Assembly: GCF_026391055.1 (NCBI RefSeq)
Contig: NZ_JAPLET010000010.1
Coordinates: 248,001-312,000, forward strand
Origin: Spirosoma sp.
GTDB taxonomy: Bacteria > Bacteroidota > Bacteroidia > Cytophagales > Spirosomataceae
Reading direction: 5' to 3'
Length of the DNA: 64,000 bases
Part shown: piece after piece, positions 60,591-64,000 of the stretch
How positions within the stretch are numbered: the first letter of the stretch is position 1
Layout of the letters: every line of letters begins with the position of its first letter
Notes under the pieces: generated by a model
Database searches by the model: none
The model's input: the letters and a program-made list of their open reading frames with translations, nothing else
Told to the model about the DNA's origin: nothing
Translations under genes and position numbers: made by a program

Positions 60591-60680
60591 GGCGAAAGGG
60601 TGAAAGAGCGAAAGGGTGAAATCGGCTTAAGCTAGTTTTCACTCTTTCGCTCTTTCACCCTTTCGCTCTTTCACCTTTCT
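60591..60680. repeat. Period-8 word-repeat hairpin between response regulator and kinase genes
   Basis: Left arm: four 8-base words from 60591 (GGCGAAAG, GGTGAAAG, two more) to 60622. Right arm: five 8-base words from 60637 (TTTCACTC, TTTCGCTC, three more) to 60676. The arms pair over about 30 bases. It lies inside what is otherwise an operon, so it may set the ratio of regulator to kinase by partial termination. Confidence 0.9.
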
Positions 60681-60691
60681 ACCGTTTACAC

Positions 60692-61726
60692 ATGTCCTTA
60701 AGCCCCCGTATTATTGCGCTTCTGCTGGCCTGCCTGATTTCGGCTATGACGCTCATCTTTCTGTCGTTTGTCGACGGGGCTACCATCAACATTCTTTTTG
60801 TAGCGGGTCTTTCATCGTTTGCCATCTCGTTTTTTCTGGTTTTGTACGCTATTGAGTTGCTTGTATTTCGCGAAGTGAACAAGATGTACAAGACTATTCA
60901 CAAACTGAAAATCCGCGACTTCAACATCTCGCGGAAGGCAATCATCAAAAACACGAACCCGTTTAAAAAGCTGAACGACGAGATTTTCGTCTATGTCGCC
61001 AAAAAGCAGAAGGAAATCGATGAGTTGAAACGCCTGGAGCTTTTCCGGCGGGAGTTTCTGGCCGATGTATCGCATGAATTAAAAACGCCCATTTTTGCCG
61101 CTCAGGGCTTTATTCATACCCTGATTGACGGAGCAGTTGACGACGAACGGGTTCGGGACAAATTTCTCTCCAAAGCCGCCAAAAGTCTCGACGGGCTCGA
61201 TGCGCTGGTGAAAGATCTGGTAGCGCTCTCGCAACTGGAAACGGGCGAAGTGAAAATGAACTTCGACCGGGTCGACCTGGCCCACGTTACGCACGAAATT
61301 TTTGAACAGCTGGAAAAAATTGCCCACGCCAAGCGAACGTCGCTTGTGCTGAAAAGTACACCCCCTGGCCCTGTTTGGGTAAAGGCCGATGCCCAGCGTA
61401 TTCTACAGGTGATGACCAACCTTATCGAAAATGCAGTTAAATACGGCAATGAAAACGGGCATGTGCAGGTCAATCTGGAAGAAGACAAAAAATTCATTCT
61501 CGTCTCCATTCGCGACGATGGACCCGGCATTCCTCCCGAACATTTAAGCCGGATTTTCGAGCGTTTTTATCGGGTAGAAAAAAGCCGCTCTAAAGACCGG
61601 GGCGGCACAGGCCTGGGATTAGCCATCGTGAAGCACATCCTGAACGCCCATAAGTCGAAGATATCCGTAATGAGCAAAGTTGATAAAGGAACCACTTTCC
61701 GGTTCAAACTGGAGCGAGTTGATTAA
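60692..61726 (+). CDS. Sensor histidine kinase, PhoR-like
   Basis: A 344-residue kinase with two N-terminal membrane spans (residues about 7-25 and 33-55) and almost no periplasmic loop, so it senses within the membrane or through a partner. The phospho-acceptor is His128 in FLADVSHELKTPIFAA. The ATPase domain has NLIENAVKYG, DDGPGIPPEHLSRIFERFYRVEKSRSKDRGGTGLGLAIVKHIL. It is encoded 103 bases after the response regulator, on the same strand, with the hairpin between. Confidence 0.93.
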   Translation: MSLSPRIIALLLACLISAMTLIFLSFVDGATINILFVAGLSSFAISFFLVLYAIELLVFREVNKMYKTIHKLKIRDFNISRKAIIKNTNPFKKLNDEIFVYVAKKQKEIDELKRLELFRREFLADVSHELKTPIFAAQGFIHTLIDGAVDDERVRDKFLSKAAKSLDGLDALVKDLVALSQLETGEVKMNFDRVDLAHVTHEIFEQLEKIAHAKRTSLVLKSTPPGPVWVKADAQRILQVMTNLIENAVKYGNENGHVQVNLEEDKKFILVSIRDDGPGIPPEHLSRIFERFYRVEKSRSKDRGGTGLGLAIVKHILNAHKSKISVMSKVDKGTTFRFKLERVD

Positions 61727-61767
61727 TAGCGAGGGTGGTACGCTGCTGCGACACACCACCCTCGCTA
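61727..61767. terminator. Bidirectional terminator between kinase and protease genes
   Basis: TAGCGAGGGTGGT (61727-61739) and its exact inverted copy (61755-61767) flank a 15-base loop, between convergent genes ending at 61726 and 61772. Confidence 0.75.
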
Positions 61768-61771
61768 CCGA

Positions 61772-63037
61772 TCAGATAAGTCGTTTTAGTACAAAGCTAG
61801 TTACAATGATTTGTCCGTTTCGCCGGACCAGGATAGAGACTTCTTTCCCTTCCCCCTTTTGAAGAATCTTGTATATATCGCTAACCGTCAAATCATTGGC
61901 TGAATTATTATTAACGAATAAAACTTCATCTCCTTCCATTAAACCGGCCATATCGGCTGGGGAGCCGTCAACGACTTTGTCGACATAATAGTTACGAAGC
62001 CGCTCGCCTTTGGCACGAAGCTCCATACCGCTCATGTCATGCTCAAAACTCTCGCGCATAAGCCGCTTAATTGGCTTCATGACAATGTACCGGTCGGTAT
62101 AATTGAAGGTAACGTTGAAGCGACGCAGTAACTCACAGCCTACGTTGCCCTGCCGCTCGGGCATATCGACCAGTTTCATACCAAAGGCCATGCTGTCCGG
62201 AAAAGAGGCCAGGATATTATCCAGTTCATACTTACCAAACCGCACCTTCTGGATTCGACCCATAACGCCGTTTATAACGCCGTTGAGGCCCCGGCCCAAC
62301 TGTGCCCGAATGCTTTTAGCAGGCATAGGCATAGCGGCCGTACTTCGCGAACGGTCGAGCAACAACGCATGGCCGGCACCAGTATCTAGAACCACGCGCA
62401 AAGGCAGACTTTTTTCGCCGTCAAACACCGACAGGGCATCGGTATAGGCTTTGGTATCCTGAATGGTAATAGGGTATCGATCACCTTTGCGTTTCCGGTA
62501 TGTATATTTCTCGGGCTTCACCAGTGTTATTTCCCGGCGCTGGAAATCAACGTTTACAACGAAGTTGGCAAAGATTTCGTAACCAAAAATGCCATGTACT
62601 GGCGTACCTACATACTCCGACAGTTTCAAAACATCCTCGTCCAGAATAACCAGATTATGGTGTGCGGCCCTAAGTCCGCCCATGCTCAACGTGTTATCGA
62701 TGGCTATAGAGGCTGTTAGACTACCTCCTTCACCAGCTCCGCTGATTTTCACCTTACGGGTCAGGGTAAGCGGCTTTTTGGCGAAGGCGCTCGGATCGGT
62801 AATAATGGTATTGCTTACCCCCGTATCGAGAATGAAGCGCAGCGTGTCGGAATCGTTGACGCGTACCGGAACGATGATCAGGTTCGAGTGCAGTTGGAAC
62901 GGAATGCGGGTCCATGTCCGGTTTCCGGTGATAAAAAATCCATAACGCTCCTTGTCAGGTATTCCCTGCTGGTGATCGTCGCCCCGCGTAACCGCGTAGG
63001 TGCACAGTAGCCCGATTATCAATACCAGCGTTTTCAT
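61772..63037 (-). CDS. Secreted aspartyl protease-like protein with PDZ domain
   Basis: A 421-residue protein with a signal peptide (MKTLVLIIGLLCTYAVTRG). It carries two retropepsin-like lobes with Asp-Thr-Gly: Asp71 in FILDTGVSNT and Asp218 in VVLDTGAGHA. A PDZ domain lies at the end (residues about 345-415, VVDGSPADMAGLMEGDEVLFVNN). Two lobes in one chain plus PDZ is the usual plan of this Bacteroidota family, active in the periplasm or at the surface. Substrates are unknown. It is divergent from tpiA. Confidence 0.88.
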   Translation of the reverse strand: MKTLVLIIGLLCTYAVTRGDDHQQGIPDKERYGFFITGNRTWTRIPFQLHSNLIIVPVRVNDSDTLRFILDTGVSNTIITDPSAFAKKPLTLTRKVKISGAGEGGSLTASIAIDNTLSMGGLRAAHHNLVILDEDVLKLSEYVGTPVHGIFGYEIFANFVVNVDFQRREITLVKPEKYTYRKRKGDRYPITIQDTKAYTDALSVFDGEKSLPLRVVLDTGAGHALLLDRSRSTAAMPMPAKSIRAQLGRGLNGVINGVMGRIQKVRFGKYELDNILASFPDSMAFGMKLVDMPERQGNVGCELLRRFNVTFNYTDRYIVMKPIKRLMRESFEHDMSGMELRAKGERLRNYYVDKVVDGSPADMAGLMEGDEVLFVNNNSANDLTVSDIYKILQKGEGKEVSILVRRNGQIIVTSFVLKRLI

Positions 63038-63273
63038 ATAGAAGTTGTCTTACATTAAAATTACGCATTTTTTTATCCGAATAACACAAGAATTTACGTA
63101 TTGGTTTTTTCTGATTACGAACGGTTTAGCTGCTCTATAGGGGTTCAGACAAATTTTAGTAACTGCACGGACCAAGTGTTCGGCTTAAATGTTCTAATTT
63201 CGCCCCGAATTGACAAAGAAACGACTGTTTCAAGGGGTTTATTTATTGGTTCTGAACTCATTATTAATTGATT

Positions 63274-64000
63274 ATGCGGAAGAAAATCGTTGCTGGAAAC
63301 TGGAAAATGAACAAGACAGCCGAAGAAGCAAAAGCCCTGCTATCGGAGGTAATTAATATGGTTAAGGATGAAGTAACGGGTGATGTTGAAGTAGTCCTTT
63401 GCCCACCCGCGCTCTATCTGGCTACCGCCCGGCAATACGTAACCGATGGAGGCAAGGTTGCGTTGGGTGCCCAAAACTGCCACGAGAAAGCATCCGGTGC
63501 TTATACGGGCGAGATTTCGGCCCCTATGCTCCAGTCAATCGGCGTTGAGTATGTTATACTGGGCCACAGCGAACGGCGGCAGTATTTCGGCGAAACCAAC
63601 GCTCAACTAGCCGAAAAAGTAAATATCGCGCTCGAAAACGGACTGAAGCCTATCTTCTGCTGCGGAGAATCGCGCGATCTTCGCGAAAACGGTGATTATG
63701 TTGCCTTCGTAAAAGATCAGATTACGGAAAGCCTTTTTCATCTGTCAGCCGAGTCGTTTGCCAATGTTGTGATCGCTTACGAACCCATCTGGGCGATTGG
63801 TACCGGCCTGACGGCTTCGTCGGCACAGGCACAGGATATGCACTTCGAACTCCGCCAGCACATTGCCGGTCAATACGGCGACGCGGTAGCGCAGGATACA
63901 ACCATCCTTTACGGTGGCAGTGCCAACGCGCAGAACGCCGAAGAGCTGTTCGCCCGCCCCGACGTTGACGGTGGCCTGATTGGTGGCGCATCGCTCAAAT
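63274..64000 (+). CDS. tpiA: Triosephosphate isomerase, 3'-truncated by the window
   Basis: The first 242 codons of triosephosphate isomerase, which interconverts dihydroxyacetone phosphate and glyceraldehyde-3-phosphate. Visible are the catalytic Lys13 region in VAGNWKMNK, His in ILGHSERRQYFGE, the catalytic Glu in AYEPIWAIGTG, and the phosphate loop YGGSANAQN and LIGGASLK at the window edge. It is divergent from the aspartyl protease gene. TAATTTCG at 63195-63202 is a weak -7 box candidate. Confidence 0.97.
   Translation, partial: MRKKIVAGNWKMNKTAEEAKALLSEVINMVKDEVTGDVEVVLCPPALYLATARQYVTDGGKVALGAQNCHEKASGAYTGEISAPMLQSIGVEYVILGHSERRQYFGETNAQLAEKVNIALENGLKPIFCCGESRDLRENGDYVAFVKDQITESLFHLSAESFANVVIAYEPIWAIGTGLTASSAQAQDMHFELRQHIAGQYGDAVAQDTTILYGGSANAQNAEELFARPDVDGGLIGGASLK

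Overview
The window is chromosomal DNA of a Bacteroidota bacterium, most likely a Cytophagales member close to Spirosoma (this placement is inference). The signs are a SusC/SusD pair, a TonB receptor with a carboxypeptidase-like N-terminal domain, two-component propeller sensor architecture, a bacterial GH3-family protein, a group II type prenylglyceryl phosphate synthase, TAnnTTTG-type promoters, few Shine-Dalgarno sites, and roughly even base composition. It reads as a housekeeping and accessory mosaic, with no prophage, insertion sequence, CRISPR array, rRNA or credible tRNA.

Layout: 3-3596 end of a SusC/SusD glycan-uptake locus, followed by a giant FG-GAP/ASPIC lipoprotein (3688-7263) and a secreted glycerophosphodiester phosphodiesterase. 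8279-13687 GH3 protein, GMC dehydrogenase, phosphatidylserine decarboxylase, glutamate dehydrogenase. 14022-16785 a small rightward cluster: zinc-less DksA-like protein, holin-fold membrane protein, acidic membrane protein, prenylglyceryl phosphate synthase, TonB-C-terminal protein. 16876-21295 AraC regulator, acyl-CoA dehydrogenase, MaoC dehydratase, alpha/beta hydrolase, VTT-domain membrane protein. 21382-25290 cystathionine synthase/lyase and a TonB receptor under a TPP riboswitch. 25335-30842 DUF4926-like protein, TPR membrane protein, lumazine synthase, aspartate kinase, a broken MNT nucleotidyltransferase gene, seryl-tRNA synthetase, Dps. 30922-38390 L-2-hydroxyglutarate oxidase, TrpD-like protein, membrane protein, and a SWIM-SNF2 fusion helicase. 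38443-48367 a leftward accessory block: Gfo/Idh/MocA oxidoreductase, acetylxylan-esterase-like hydrolase, propeller sensor kinase, GMC oxidoreductase, CPBP protease. 48569-58309 small secreted protein, an unrecognised 1695-residue exported protein, PrmA, thioredoxin-like protein, isochorismatase-type hydrolase, LON-domain protein. 58431-64000 AI-2E family permease, PhoB/PhoR-like two-component pair, aspartyl protease with PDZ, and the start of triosephosphate isomerase.

The most unusual signal is not a gene. Many gene junctions carry long inverted repeats, and in several of these both arms are built from imperfect tandem words of 7, 8 or 9 bases. The words differ completely from locus to locus, but the period is kept within a locus. 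Examples lie at 12301-12405 (period 7), 27123-27204 (period 8), 60591-60680 (period 8), 58315-58427 (period 9) and 26410-26603 (period 9). A related one-sided copy (period 7) sits in frame inside the FG-GAP gene at 4351-4414. Other junctions have conventional near-perfect palindromes (16806-16870, 30277-30324, 38387-38435, 54345-54403, 61727-61767), two of which contain the stop codon of the upstream gene.
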